This document shows positions 24,746 through 33,435 of a stretch of DNA of 64,000 nucleotides, one piece after another. Numbering within the stretch: the stretch's first letter is position 1; every line of letters starts with the position of its first letter. The notes under the pieces are model-generated. The model saw only the letters and a list, made by a program, of their open reading frames with translations, did not search any database and was not told where the DNA came from. The position numbers and the translations under genes are program-made. Source of the DNA: Amycolatopsis mediterranei (GTDB taxonomy: Bacteria; Actinomycetota; Actinomycetes; Mycobacteriales; Pseudonocardiaceae); NCBI RefSeq assembly GCF_026017845.1, contig NZ_CP100416.1:8547416-8611415 (forward strand), written 5' to 3'.

Positions 24746-25951
24746 TCACCCCAGCCGCGCGGCCCGGGTCAGCAGGTGGCGCCGCTCGGGTTCGCTGGTG
24801 GTGCGCCGGGCCGCCGCCCGGTAGCCGGCGCGCGCCGCCTCGTGGTCGCCCGCCATTTCCTGCAGGTGGGCCCGCACGGACAGAAGGTGGTGGGAGGCGG
24901 AGAGGCGCTCGTCGGCGGAGAGGGCGTCGAGCAGGGCCAGCCCGGCCGCGGGTCCGTGCACCTCGGCCACCGCCACCGCCCGGTTGAGCGTCACCGCCGG
25001 ATTGGGCGCCACGCGCTCCAGAACCGTGTAGAGGGCCAGGATCTGCGGCCAGTCGGTGGCTCCGGCGGTGGGTGCCTCGTCGTGGACGGCGGCGATGGCG
25101 GCCTGGAGCTGGTACGGGCCGATCGGGCCCCTCGACAGGGCACCGGTCACCAGGGCCACGCCCTCGGCGATGGCTTCGGTGTCCCAGAGCGTCCGGTCCT
25201 GCTCGCTCAGCGGCACCAGCGACCCGTCCGGGGCGGTGCGGGCCGGGCGGCGGGCGTCGGTCAGCAGCAGCAGGGCCAGCAGCCCGGCCACCTCGCCGTC
25301 GCCCGGGACCAGCCGGTGCAGCTCGCGGGCCAGCCGGATGGCCTCGGCCGTCAGCTCGGCCCGCACCAGCTGCGTCCCCGACGTGGCCGTGTAGCCCTCG
25401 TTGAAGACGAGGTAGACCACGTGGAGCACGACGCCGAGCCGAGCCGCCTGCTCGGCGGCCGGCGGCAGCTCGAAGCCGGCTCCGGCCGCCTTGATGCGGT
25501 GCTTGGCCCGGCTGATGCGCTGGGCCATGGTCGCCTCGGGCACGAGGAAGGCCCGGGCGATCTCGGCGGTCGACAGGCCGCCGACGGCCCGCAGCGTCAG
25601 CGCGACCTGCGACGACGGCGTCAACGCCGGGTGGCAGCACAGGAACAGCAGCGTGAGGGTGTCGTCCCCGGCTTCCACTTCGCCACCGGCGGGAAGAGTG
25701 CGGAGGGCATCCGCCTCCTCCCGCCGTCGGCGGGCGACGTCGCTGCGCACCTGGTCGGCGAGGCGGCGCGACGCCACCGTCACCAACCAGGCCCGCGGGT
25801 TCTCCGGCCACCCCTCCACCGGCCATTGGGCCGCGGCCGCCACCAGCGCTTCCTGGACGGCGTCCTCGCAGGCGTCGAACCGGCCGTAGCGGCGCACCAG
25901 CACGCCGAGCACCTCCGGGACCAGCCGCCGGACGGCCTGCCAGCCGGTCAC
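24746..25951 (-). CDS. ECF42-type sigma factor with C-terminal TPR-like domain
   Basis: The 401-aa protein has sigma region 2 (FDACEDAVQEALVAAAAQW, NPRAWLVTVASRRLADQVR), region 4 (LSTAEIARAFLVPEATMAQR) and a long C-terminal extension with YLVFNEGYTATSG and TPR-like helices (AVAVAEVHGPAAGLALLDAL). This layout, and linkage to a DGPF/YCII protein, defines group ECF42. Those sigma factors have no anti-sigma partner; the C-terminal domain is thought to control activity. The GTG overlaps the stop of the YCII gene (GTGA). Confidence 0.93.
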   Translation of the reverse strand: MTGWQAVRRLVPEVLGVLVRRYGRFDACEDAVQEALVAAAAQWPVEGWPENPRAWLVTVASRRLADQVRSDVARRRREEADALRTLPAGGEVEAGDDTLTLLFLCCHPALTPSSQVALTLRAVGGLSTAEIARAFLVPEATMAQRISRAKHRIKAAGAGFELPPAAEQAARLGVVLHVVYLVFNEGYTATSGTQLVRAELTAEAIRLARELHRLVPGDGEVAGLLALLLLTDARRPARTAPDGSLVPLSEQDRTLWDTEAIAEGVALVTGALSRGPIGPYQLQAAIAAVHDEAPTAGATDWPQILALYTVLERVAPNPAVTLNRAVAVAEVHGPAAGLALLDALSADERLSASHHLLSVRAHLQEMAGDHEAARAGYRAAARRTTSEPERRHLLTRAARLG

Positions 25952-26310
25952 GGCCCGACGTTCGCCTCGTGCATCAGCGGCCGGACCTCGACCCCCCAGT
26001 GGCGCGCCGAGGGGGCACGGGCCGCGATCTCCAAGGCCCGGTCCAGGCCGTCGCAGTCGACGATCATGAAGCTGCCCAGGAACTCCTTGGCCTCGGCGTA
26101 GGGACCGTCCGTGACCACCGGCGTCCCGCCGGTGACCCGGACCATCTTGGTGTTCACCTCGTCGGCGACGCCGTAGGCGCCGACCAGCTCGCCCGACTCG
26201 AACAGCTCCTGGTTGAGCGCGTCGGTCTCGCGGATGAGCTCGGCGAGGGCCTCCGCGCCGATCGAGTTGAAGGCTTCCTCGTTGCCGTAGATCAGCAGCA
26301 TGTACTTCAT
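25948..26310 (-). CDS. YCII/DGPF-domain protein
   Basis: The 120-aa protein is a single YCII-related dimeric alpha/beta barrel: MKYMLLIYGNEEAF at the start, then VVTDGPYAEAKEFLGSF, in which DGPY stands for the DGPF signature, and the central VDCDGLDRALEIAAR. DGPF proteins are the usual neighbours, and likely targets, of ECF42 sigma factors. The gene overlaps the sigma factor gene by GTGA and follows the RibD-like gene by 15 bases. Confidence 0.93.
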   Translation of the reverse strand: MKYMLLIYGNEEAFNSIGAEALAELIRETDALNQELFESGELVGAYGVADEVNTKMVRVTGGTPVVTDGPYAEAKEFLGSFMIVDCDGLDRALEIAARAPSARHWGVEVRPLMHEANVGP

Positions 26311-26325
26311 GGGCGCGGTCCTCTC

Positions 26326-27051
26326 TCACTGCCCGGTCTTGGCCGGTCCGACCAGGTCGCCGCTCGCGCCGCGATCGTCCAGCACCAGTTTCGACCGCCC
26401 GGTGACGGTATAGCGGAGGTGGGTGACGCCGGGCGTGTCGACGACCCGGGCCGGGACCAGCTCGATGCCGTCGTCCGCGCCGAGGCCGAGCCCGGGGCCG
26501 AACAGGCGCTGGCCCTCGCCCAGCAGCACCGGCGCGATGTGCAGCTCGAGCTGGTCGAGCAGCCCGGCGGCCAGCACCTGGCGCAGGAGCTCCCCGCCAC
26601 CGGCCACCGCCACGTCCTTGCCGCCGGCGGCGGCGCGGGCCAGTTCGACGGCCCGCTCGGGTCCTTCGGTGACGAAGGTGAAGGAGGTGCCACCCTGGCG
26701 TTCGAGGACCTCCCGGGGCCGGTGGGTGACGACGAACACCGGGGCGCGGAACGGCGGTTCGTCGCCCCAGGGGACCTCGCCGGCGTCGAACATGCGCCGC
26801 CCCATGACGTAGGCCCCGGCCGCGGCGAACGTCTCCGCGATGATCTCCGAGTCGATCGACTGCTCGCCCCCGCCGAAGCCCTGCCGCTCGCGCCACGCCA
26901 TGGCGTCGACGACCCAGCGGGTGACCCGGAAGAAGCCGGGCGCCTCGGGCCCGCGCATCCAGCCACGCATGTCCTGGGGGTCTTCGGTGTCGCGCGGCCC
27001 GGTGTAGAAGCCGTCGAGGGACACCGACATCTGGGCGGTCACCTTGGTCAT
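26326..27051 (-). CDS. RibD-C/dihydrofolate reductase-family protein
   Basis: The 241-aa protein has the DHFR-like fold of the RibD C-terminal family: MTKVTAQMSVSLDGFYTGPR, AYVMGRRMFDAGE, FVVTHRPREV, DVAVAGGGELLRQVLAAGL and ELHIAPVLLGEGQRLFG. Such standalone proteins are NADPH-dependent reductases of unknown substrate. It leads the operon RibD-like, DGPF protein, ECF42 sigma factor, so it is probably part of the sigma factor's regulon. Confidence 0.9.
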   Translation of the reverse strand: MTKVTAQMSVSLDGFYTGPRDTEDPQDMRGWMRGPEAPGFFRVTRWVVDAMAWRERQGFGGGEQSIDSEIIAETFAAAGAYVMGRRMFDAGEVPWGDEPPFRAPVFVVTHRPREVLERQGGTSFTFVTEGPERAVELARAAAGGKDVAVAGGGELLRQVLAAGLLDQLELHIAPVLLGEGQRLFGPGLGLGADDGIELVPARVVDTPGVTHLRYTVTGRSKLVLDDRGASGDLVGPAKTGQ

Positions 27052-27146
27052 CGTTCGCGCTCCGCTCGTGCTGGCGGCCCCGTCGGCCGCCGATGCCCCC
27101 CAGTCGGAGCCGGCCGCCCGTTCTCGACACGCGCCGGCGGAAATCG

Positions 27147-29438
27147 TCACCGGTCGCGCAGACAGGTGATCCAGTAGTCGCCGTCGGTGCCCCTCGCGAC
27201 ACCGTGGGTTTCGCTCGGGAAGCCCGGGAAGTGCCGGTCGAAGTCCTCCAGCGCCCGCAGGTACCGCAGCGTGGGCTCCTCGTGGCCGCCGGCGTTCTCG
27301 CCCGGCATGAGGACGGGGATGCCCGGCGGGGTGGTGACGACCTGGGTGGCGACCGTCCGGTGGGCGAGCTCGGCGAGGCGGACCGGCTCGGTGCCGCCGC
27401 GCAGCAGCCGCTGGTAGGTCTGCGCCGGGGTGAGCTCCGGGCGCGGCGGGTGGGTGAACGCCGCGTCGAGCAGCGGGATGAGATCGCTCTTGCGCAGGTG
27501 GGCGTGCATCCGGTCGCACAGGTCACGCAGGGTCAGCTCGGCGTAGCCGGCGGGGTGCGCCGCGACCAGGGCGGGCAGGACGTCGGCGAGGCGCGCGCCG
27601 GTGTCGTAGAGCGCCTTGAAGTCGAGGAGGCCGTCGACGAGCGTGCCCCACTTGCCCTTGGTGATGCCCATCGAGAAGAGGATCAGGCAGGTGTAGGCGT
27701 CGGTCTTCTCGACGACGATGCGCCGGGTCTCGAGGTAGGCGGTGAGGATCCGCGCCGGGATGCCCTGCTCCGCCACGGTGCCCGCGGCGTCGGTGCCCGG
27801 GCAGGTGACGCTGACCTTGACCGGGTCGAGCAGGCAGTACCCGTCCTCCAGGCCGGGGAAGCCGTGCCAGGCCGCCCCCGGTTCGAGGCTCCAGCAGGCG
27901 GGCTCGGTGCGCAGCAGGTCCAGCGGGGCGTCCGCGAACGGGTACCGCTGCCCGGTCGCCGGGTCCCCGACCTCGTCCGGCTGCCACGTGCCGAAGAACC
28001 AGGCGGGCCGGTCGCCGGCGGCGGCGATCCGGCGGCCGATGCGGGCCACCGCCTGCCGGAACCGGATGGCTTCGGTGACGGCCTCGTCGACCAGCCACCG
28101 GCCGCCCGGGCCGTCCATCATGCCGGCGGCGACGTCGAGCCCGGCGATCATCGGGTACAGCGGGGACGTGGTCGCGTGCATCATGAACGTCTCGTTGAAC
28201 TGCCGGTGCTCGACCGGCGACCGGGGCGAGTTCTTGACGTGCAGCATCGCGCTCTGCGACATCGCGGCGAGCAGCTTGTGGGTGGACTGGGTGCTGAACA
28301 CGGTGGGCCGGACGGCGTCGGGCACCGCGCCGGAGCCGACGGCCATCCCGTAGCGGCGGGCGTAGAGCGGGTGGAACCGGGCGTAGGCGAACCACGCCTC
28401 GTCCAGGTGCAGCCGCGGCACGCTCGCCCCGAGCAGCTCGGCGACGCGGACGGCGTCGTAGCACAGGCCGTCGTAGGTCGAGTTGGTGACGACCGCGTAC
28501 ACCGGGTCCGGTGCGGCGGCTTCGGCGGCGAGCGGGCTGCTCGGCACGAGGTCGGCGACGGCTTCGCTGGTCAGCGCGGCGGGCGGGATCGGGCCCATCA
28601 GCCCGTAGCCGTTGCGGGTGGGCACGAGGTAGACCGGGCGGCCGCCGGTCAGCGTCAGCCCGTGGTAGATCGCCTTGTGGCAGTTGCGGTCGACGAGCAC
28701 CAGCTCGTCGGTGGCGATGCTGGCGTGCAGGGCGATGCGGTCGCCGGTGGAATCGCCGTGCAGCACGAAGTAGGTCAGATCCGCGCCGAAGATCCGGGCG
28801 GCGTTGCGCTCGGCGTCACCGATCGGCCCGGTGTGCTCGAACAGCGAACCCAGCTCCGCCACGGAAATCGAGAGGTCGGTGCGGAACAGCCGTTCGCCGT
28901 AGTAGTCGAACAGCGCCCGCCCGACCGGCGATTTCAGGAAAGCGACACCGCCGGCGTGGGCCGGCGTGTGCCAGGAGTATTCGTGGGTGTCGTCGAACCG
29001 GCGGAGTTCCCGGAAGAACGGCGGCAGTATTTCTTCCCGGTACCGGCGCGCGGCCACGCCGATCCGGCCGGCGATGAACCCCGGCGTGTCTTCGAGCAGC
29101 CACACGTACCCGCAGATCACTTCGGACACCCACAGCGGCAGGTCGTCCACCGACGTCGAGGTGGTCACCAGGAACACCGGCAGCCGGGTGAACCGGCCGA
29201 CCAGCGCTTTCAGCACGGCTTCGGCGGCCGCGTCGCTTTCCCCCAGGTCCCAGCTGACGAGGGCGGCGGTGAGATCGGCCCGGCTCTGCACGAGGGCCAG
29301 CGCGTCCTCGTCGGTGCCCGCGCGCACGACGTCGTGGCCGCCTTCGGCGAGGTGCTCGCAGATCCGCGCCAGCTGGGCATCGGGCACCGACCCCGGCGGA
29401 ATTCCGGTCAACGCCAGCAGAACCGTCGAACCGGCCAC
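27147..29438 (-). CDS. Orn/Lys/Arg-family PLP decarboxylase
   Basis: The 763-aa protein has an N-terminal receiver-like 'wing' (LLALTGIPPGSVPDAQLARI), a fold-type I PLP domain with the cofactor lysine in STQSTHKLLAAM near residue 388, LDEAWFAYARFHP and the C-terminal Orn/Arg decarboxylase domain. Length and layout fit the arginine/lysine/ornithine decarboxylase family that makes agmatine or diamines; the exact amino acid cannot be read. GTG 29438 follows GGAAAGGA; a reading from 29573 adds 45 residues with no family match that I see. It lies alone between imuB and the ECF42 operon; a role in acid or pH stress is possible but unsupported. Confidence 0.88.
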   Translation of the reverse strand: MAGSTVLLALTGIPPGSVPDAQLARICEHLAEGGHDVVRAGTDEDALALVQSRADLTAALVSWDLGESDAAAEAVLKALVGRFTRLPVFLVTTSTSVDDLPLWVSEVICGYVWLLEDTPGFIAGRIGVAARRYREEILPPFFRELRRFDDTHEYSWHTPAHAGGVAFLKSPVGRALFDYYGERLFRTDLSISVAELGSLFEHTGPIGDAERNAARIFGADLTYFVLHGDSTGDRIALHASIATDELVLVDRNCHKAIYHGLTLTGGRPVYLVPTRNGYGLMGPIPPAALTSEAVADLVPSSPLAAEAAAPDPVYAVVTNSTYDGLCYDAVRVAELLGASVPRLHLDEAWFAYARFHPLYARRYGMAVGSGAVPDAVRPTVFSTQSTHKLLAAMSQSAMLHVKNSPRSPVEHRQFNETFMMHATTSPLYPMIAGLDVAAGMMDGPGGRWLVDEAVTEAIRFRQAVARIGRRIAAAGDRPAWFFGTWQPDEVGDPATGQRYPFADAPLDLLRTEPACWSLEPGAAWHGFPGLEDGYCLLDPVKVSVTCPGTDAAGTVAEQGIPARILTAYLETRRIVVEKTDAYTCLILFSMGITKGKWGTLVDGLLDFKALYDTGARLADVLPALVAAHPAGYAELTLRDLCDRMHAHLRKSDLIPLLDAAFTHPPRPELTPAQTYQRLLRGGTEPVRLAELAHRTVATQVVTTPPGIPVLMPGENAGGHEEPTLRYLRALEDFDRHFPGFPSETHGVARGTDGDYWITCLRDR

Positions 29439-29583
29439 GTCGGTGTCCTTTCCGGAGATCCTTTCGGTTATATCCGTTGATCCGGTCCGTCGTCGATCGG
29501 CCGGAAGTCTGAGGATTTCTTCCCTTTCGGGGAATTCGCCGCGGAATGGCGCCTTTGGGTAGCGGCTCATCACCCTTTCGTGC

Positions 29584-31164
29584 TCAGTCGTAGCAGCCCT
29601 CGACCGTCCACTGTGGATCGTCGCCGACCGTGACCCGGAGCAGGAGTGCGATGTCGCCGTCTTCCGCGGAGTCGCCCTCCAGGACCACCTGGACGCGGGC
29701 GAGGGGCCGCTCGCCGCGGCGGCCGGGCAGGGCCGGGTGCACCACCCACGGGCCCGCCGAGCCGATCACCCGGCGCGGCGGCCCCCCTTCGACGGCGACC
29801 GTCGACGGCGGGTAGCCGAGTTCGCCGCGCGTGGAGCAGCGGACGACGTCGCCGACCGCGTCGAGCACCTCGGCCGGCACCGGGCGGGGCGGCACCACCG
29901 TCGGCGAAGGCGCGGGCAGCCGTCCCGGCCACGGCCGGTCCGCGGCCAGCGGACGGCGCGGCTCGCCCCACGGGATGAGCCGGACGCGTTCGGCCGGGCC
30001 GCGGCCGCCGTCCAGCAGCGGGGTGACGACCGCGTCCGGGCCCAGCAGGCCCTGGATGCGGACCAGGGCGCGGCCGGCGCGTTCGGCGGCGGCCGCGTCG
30101 CGGCCCACCGAGCCGAGCTGCAGCTGCAGCGCCTGGCCGCCGGCGACCTCTTCGGGGTCGAGGCGCAGCCGGACGATGCCGGCGGTGGGCCGGTCCCGCG
30201 CGGTGAGCCAGCCTTCGCACTGCCACCGCACGCGATCGGCCGTCGAGCGGGCGGTGAGGGGCTCGGCGCAGCGCCAGACGCGTACGCGTTCTTCGCCGGC
30301 TTCGGTGACGGCGACGATGGCCAGGCGCGTGCAGGCGAGGCCGTGGTTCGCGAGCCCGGCGAAGAAGCGCTCGCCGAGCGTCTTCGCGACGAAGGCGGCT
30401 TCGTCGATTCTGCGCAGAGGTTCGTCGAAGGTTTCGGTGACCGCCAGGTCCGGCGGAAGGGCGCGACGCAGCGGCGGGCGTTCGGAGAGCCCCCGGGCGA
30501 GGCGGTGGGCGGTGATGGCGTCCTTCGGGAAGCGGCCGGCGACGTCGCGTTCGGCCAGCGCGGCGAACGCACCGAGGGTGCGCAGGCCGAGCCGCTTGAG
30601 CAGGTCGACGAGCTCCCCGCGGTCGTCACCCGGCTGGTTCAGCTCGCCGATCGAGAGCGGCGCGAGGAATTCGCCCGCCCGTCCCCGCGGAACGAGCGCC
30701 GATCGACGGGCGGCGAGGGTGGCGGCGAACAGCCCATCGGCCACCCCGACCTGGCATTCGACCCCGGCCCGGGCCGCGGCCTCATCGATGAGCAGCTCGG
30801 CGAGGGCGGCCTCCCCGCCGAAGTACCCGGCAGCCCCGTCGACGGGCACGGCGACCAGCCCGGGCCGGACGACTTCGACGCCGACGGCCTGCGCTTCGAC
30901 GGCGGCGGCGACGGGTTCGAACAGCCGGGCATCCCGATCGGGATCGTGCTGGTGCACCACGAGCCCGGGACACCGCGACTGGGCATCCCGGCGCCGCATC
31001 CCCCGCCCGACACCGTGGTGCCGCGCGGAAGCGGAGCAGGCCACCACCCGATTGGCGGAGAAAACGGCGGCGGGCGAGGTGGGCGGCGTCCCGGCAGCAG
31101 CCCCGGCGGCAACGACCGGCCAGTCCGGGCACCACAGCACGAGCAACCGTGGCGCATCGTTCAT
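29584..31164 (-). CDS. imuB: ImuB, Y-family DNA polymerase-like mutasome subunit
   Basis: The 526-aa protein belongs to the Y-family-like ImuB group: LLVLWCPDWPVVAAG at the start, VVHQHDPDRDARLFEPVAAA, VAVPVDGAAGYFGGEAAL, then helix-hairpin-helix LLKRLGLRTLGAFAAL and little-finger-like domains. ImuB lacks polymerase activity in studied cases; it links DnaE2 to the beta clamp. The catalytic acidic residues expected of active Y-family enzymes are not evident here. ATG 31164 is used. It lies 198 bases after imuA', in the same direction, with degenerate repeats between. Confidence 0.92.
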   Translation of the reverse strand: MNDAPRLLVLWCPDWPVVAAGAAAGTPPTSPAAVFSANRVVACSASARHHGVGRGMRRRDAQSRCPGLVVHQHDPDRDARLFEPVAAAVEAQAVGVEVVRPGLVAVPVDGAAGYFGGEAALAELLIDEAAARAGVECQVGVADGLFAATLAARRSALVPRGRAGEFLAPLSIGELNQPGDDRGELVDLLKRLGLRTLGAFAALAERDVAGRFPKDAITAHRLARGLSERPPLRRALPPDLAVTETFDEPLRRIDEAAFVAKTLGERFFAGLANHGLACTRLAIVAVTEAGEERVRVWRCAEPLTARSTADRVRWQCEGWLTARDRPTAGIVRLRLDPEEVAGGQALQLQLGSVGRDAAAAERAGRALVRIQGLLGPDAVVTPLLDGGRGPAERVRLIPWGEPRRPLAADRPWPGRLPAPSPTVVPPRPVPAEVLDAVGDVVRCSTRGELGYPPSTVAVEGGPPRRVIGSAGPWVVHPALPGRRGERPLARVQVVLEGDSAEDGDIALLLRVTVGDDPQWTVEGCYD

Positions 31165-31345
31165 CCGGCAACCAGCACGAGCAACCTCGGTGCGGCGCTC
31201 ATCCCGCAGCCTCGACCGGCCACCAACACCGATCTCTGCACCGCACTGGTGCGGCGAACCCGCCAACCACCACACCGGCCAAGCCGCCTCGGCGCGCTCA
31301 TTCCACACCCCGGCCGGCCCGGACCCAACCCGAAACCCCGGCACC
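31165..31345. repeat. degenerate repeats of the imuB start region
   Basis: The spacer between imuA' and imuB holds diverged copies of the imuB 5' end. On the minus strand, GAGCGCCGCACCGAGGTTGC near 31180-31202 resembles the true start (ATGAACGATGCGCCACGG), and a third weaker copy lies near 31280-31303. Translated, they read MSAAPRLLVL and MSAPRRLG against MNDAPRLLVL of imuB. The spacer 31165-31362 holds no other gene. Confidence 0.6.
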
Positions 31346-31362
31346 CGGCCACACCGCCGGGT

Positions 31363-32040
31363 TCACCCGGCCACCTCGACCAGCCGCCGCCCCGGGACGT
31401 CAGCCCCGGCCACCGCTCCTTCCGGGCCCGGGAGCAGCAACCCCACCGACGACGGCCGAGCCGCCGCGCCTCGGCCGCGGCTGGTCGCCACCACCTTGCG
31501 GGCGCGCAGGTGGCCGTGTCCGTCCTGGGTCAGGCCGTGCCAGCGGCGGCCCGACACCCTCAGCTCCAGGTCCGCTCCCGGCCACGATCCCGCCGTCAGC
31601 AGGACCGTTCCCCGGTTGCGGACCCGGCCCGCCAGCCGGCGAGCCACCTGGGGCTGCACCCGGGCCGGGCCGAGGACCACCACGTCGAACCCGTCGACCA
31701 GCGCCGACACCACCGCCACCAGCTCCGCGCCCGGCTCCGGCACCAGGGCGAGGCGCTCCAGGTCGACGCCGAGTTCCGCGGCCGCGGCCAGGCCCAGCTG
31801 CGGCAGGCCGGTCACCGCCGCCCAGGAACCGGTGCGGGTGGCCGCCGCGAGGAGGGCCAGTACCAGCGATGTCCCTCCGCGGACCGCGATCGTGCTGCCG
31901 CGCCGCAGGCCGCCGCCGGGGAGCAGGCCGGCCAGCTCGGGCAGCACCGTCAGCAGTTCCCCCGGCCCCGCGTCCGGCTCACGCAGCTGCGCGGCCGTGC
32001 GCACCCCGGGAATGGCCGTGAGCGCCTCCGGCACCGCCAC
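31363..32040 (-). CDS. imuA: ImuA'-like mutasome accessory protein
   Basis: The 225-aa protein has a degenerate RecA-like core: LLPGGGLRRGSTIAVRGGTS is a Walker-A-like loop lacking the usual GKS/T, and DGFDVVVLGPARV is the B strand. This is as expected for actinobacterial ImuA', which acts with ImuB and DnaE2. Its GTG (32040) follows GGAGGTGAG, and a LexA-type box lies 79 bases upstream. ImuB follows downstream on the same strand. Confidence 0.87.
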   Translation of the reverse strand: MAVPEALTAIPGVRTAAQLREPDAGPGELLTVLPELAGLLPGGGLRRGSTIAVRGGTSLVLALLAAATRTGSWAAVTGLPQLGLAAAAELGVDLERLALVPEPGAELVAVVSALVDGFDVVVLGPARVQPQVARRLAGRVRNRGTVLLTAGSWPGADLELRVSGRRWHGLTQDGHGHLRARKVVATSRGRGAAARPSSVGLLLPGPEGAVAGADVPGRRLVEVAG

Positions 32041-32118
32041 CGCCGCTCACCTCCAGCACCACGTACTCGTACCGGAGACACCCGCGTCAGGAAGCCACAG
32101 GCGAACCCAGAACAATCA

Positions 32119-32134
32119 TCGAACACTTGTTCGC
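32119..32134 (-). promoter_or_regulatory. LexA (SOS) box upstream of imuA'
   Basis: On the minus strand this reads GCGAACAAGTGTTCGA; the pattern CGAAC-N4-GTTCG of the actinobacterial SOS box is exact. It lies 79 bases before the imuA' start. Confidence 0.88.
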
Positions 32135-32160
32135 ATAGTGCGAGACGGGCGGCCCCGCTG

Positions 32161-33078
32161 TCAAGCCGGGCGCGGCATCGGGGGGAGGACGCCGCTGACG
32201 TACCGCACGTCGCCCGTGCGCAGGTCGTCGTCCTCCAGGGGCGCGAGACCGTGGGCCGCGAGCAGCTCCCGGACGGTGCTCCCGGTCAGCTCCCAGCCAC
32301 GGGCGGCCAGGTAGGACGCCGCTTCGTTGCGTTCACCGAAATAGCGCAGCTTCGCCATGTCCGTGTCGAAGCTGTGCTCGCGCCAGCGTCCGGAGAGCCG
32401 GTCCAGGCTTTCCTTCGTCCGGGCCTCGTCGCCCGGTCGCGGGTTCGGCCGGCTTTCGGTGGCCACCCGGCTGCCCGGCGCGCTGAGTTCGGTGATGGTG
32501 TCCAGCAGCCGGTCCTGCGCCTCGGGCGGCAGGTAGCCGAGCAGGCCTTCGGCGCTCCACGCGGTCGGCCGCGCCGGGTCGAAGCCGGCGGCGTGCAGGG
32601 CGGCGGGCCAGTCCTCGCGCAGGTCGGCCGCCACCACCCGCCGGTCGGCGGCAGGCTCGGCGCCCAGCCCGGCCAGGGTGCGGGTCTTGAATTCGAGGAC
32701 CTGCGGCCGGTCGACCTCGTAGACGACGGTCCCGGCCGGCCACGGCAGCCGGTAAGCGCGCGAATCCAGGCCCGAAGCCAGGATCACGACCTGCGGGAGA
32801 CCCGCCGCGCGGAAGAACTCGTCGTAGAACTTCGTCCGCACCTTGGCCACGTCGATCCACACCTGCTCGACCAGGTCGCCGGGCGCCGCTTCGCCGCTCG
32901 CCAGCCGGGTGAGGAGGTCGACGCCGACCGCCCGGACGAGCGGTTCGGCGAACCGGTCGTCGATGAGCGACGGATCCGCGCGGGTCGCCATCGCCCGCGC
33001 CGCCGCGGCCATCGTGGCGGTCGCGCCGACGCTGGACGCCAGGTCCCAGGTGTCGCCGTCATGCCTGCTCGAAGCCAT
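32161..33078 (-). CDS. SAM-dependent methyltransferase (TIGR00027/LCMT-like family)
   Basis: The 305-aa protein has the pattern of the large actinobacterial TIGR00027 family: TWDLASSVGATATMAAAARA at the start, DDRFAEPLVRAVG, VVILASGLDSRAYRLPWPAG (SAM motif), YEVDRPQVLEFK, and EGLLGYLPPEAQDRLL. The methyl acceptor is unknown. Its ATG (33078) lies inside the end of a possible 51-aa ORF at 33059-33214. It ends within the same intergenic stretch as the imuA' SOS box, 27 bases from it. Confidence 0.92.
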   Translation of the reverse strand: MASSRHDGDTWDLASSVGATATMAAAARAMATRADPSLIDDRFAEPLVRAVGVDLLTRLASGEAAPGDLVEQVWIDVAKVRTKFYDEFFRAAGLPQVVILASGLDSRAYRLPWPAGTVVYEVDRPQVLEFKTRTLAGLGAEPAADRRVVAADLREDWPAALHAAGFDPARPTAWSAEGLLGYLPPEAQDRLLDTITELSAPGSRVATESRPNPRPGDEARTKESLDRLSGRWREHSFDTDMAKLRYFGERNEAASYLAARGWELTGSTVRELLAAHGLAPLEDDDLRTGDVRYVSGVLPPMPRPA

Positions 33079-33214
33079 GCTCTCCCCCGTCTTCCGACGG
33101 CCGCGGGCCGACCACCCGGCTCACGGTCCACGCGTGCCCGCCGCCCGCCCACGCGATCAGGCCGAGCGCGCCGGCCCATGTCGAGGCATCACGGAGCCGG
33201 ACGGTGTGCGCCAT
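33059..33214 (-). CDS. possible 51-aa protein upstream of the methyltransferase
   Basis: ATG 33214 opens a 51-codon frame (MAHTVRLRDASTWAGALG, then AWAGGGHAWTVSRVV) that ends 20 bases inside the methyltransferase gene. The central stretch is mildly hydrophobic with three Trp. No clear ribosome-binding site is seen. The rest of 33079-33435 carries only a hairpin, so this is the only coding candidate there. I do not recognise it. Confidence 0.3.
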   Translation of the reverse strand: MAHTVRLRDASTWAGALGLIAWAGGGHAWTVSRVVGPRPSEDGGEHGFEQA

Positions 33215-33392
33215 CCACGCAATTCTGCCGACGCACGCCGGGCCACGCACGCCCGGCGACCGGACCGGCATCGGCGGATCGGCCTGGGACACCGAAGATC
33301 GGCCCGTTGCTCGCCGCGGCCCTTCGCCGAAGCCGCCGCAGCCGCAGCCGCGCTCGTCGTGACCGGTGCAGCACCCCGCGGGACACCTTCGT

Positions 33393-33426
33393 GGGCGGGC
33401 CCCACCGTCGCCGGCGGGGCCCGCCC
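33393..33426 (-). terminator. hairpin after the TAP-like peptidase gene
   Basis: The arms GGGCGGGCCCC (33393-33403) and GGGGCCCGCCC (33416-33426) are a perfect 11-bp match with a 12-base loop, starting ten bases past the stop at 33436. There is no T-tract, as is common in actinomycetes. Confidence 0.6.
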
Positions 33427-33435
33427 CGATCGAGA

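Noticed and set aside
27093..29480. Long plus-strand open frame opposite the PLP decarboxylase
   Set aside because: It is a GC-rich shadow: low-complexity Arg/Gly/Val protein with no motifs, while the opposite strand is a complete enzyme.
21288..32040. Mutasome region as part of a defence island or prophage
   Set aside because: No integrase, phage structural genes, att-like repeats or base-composition shift seen; genes are normal actinomycete ones.
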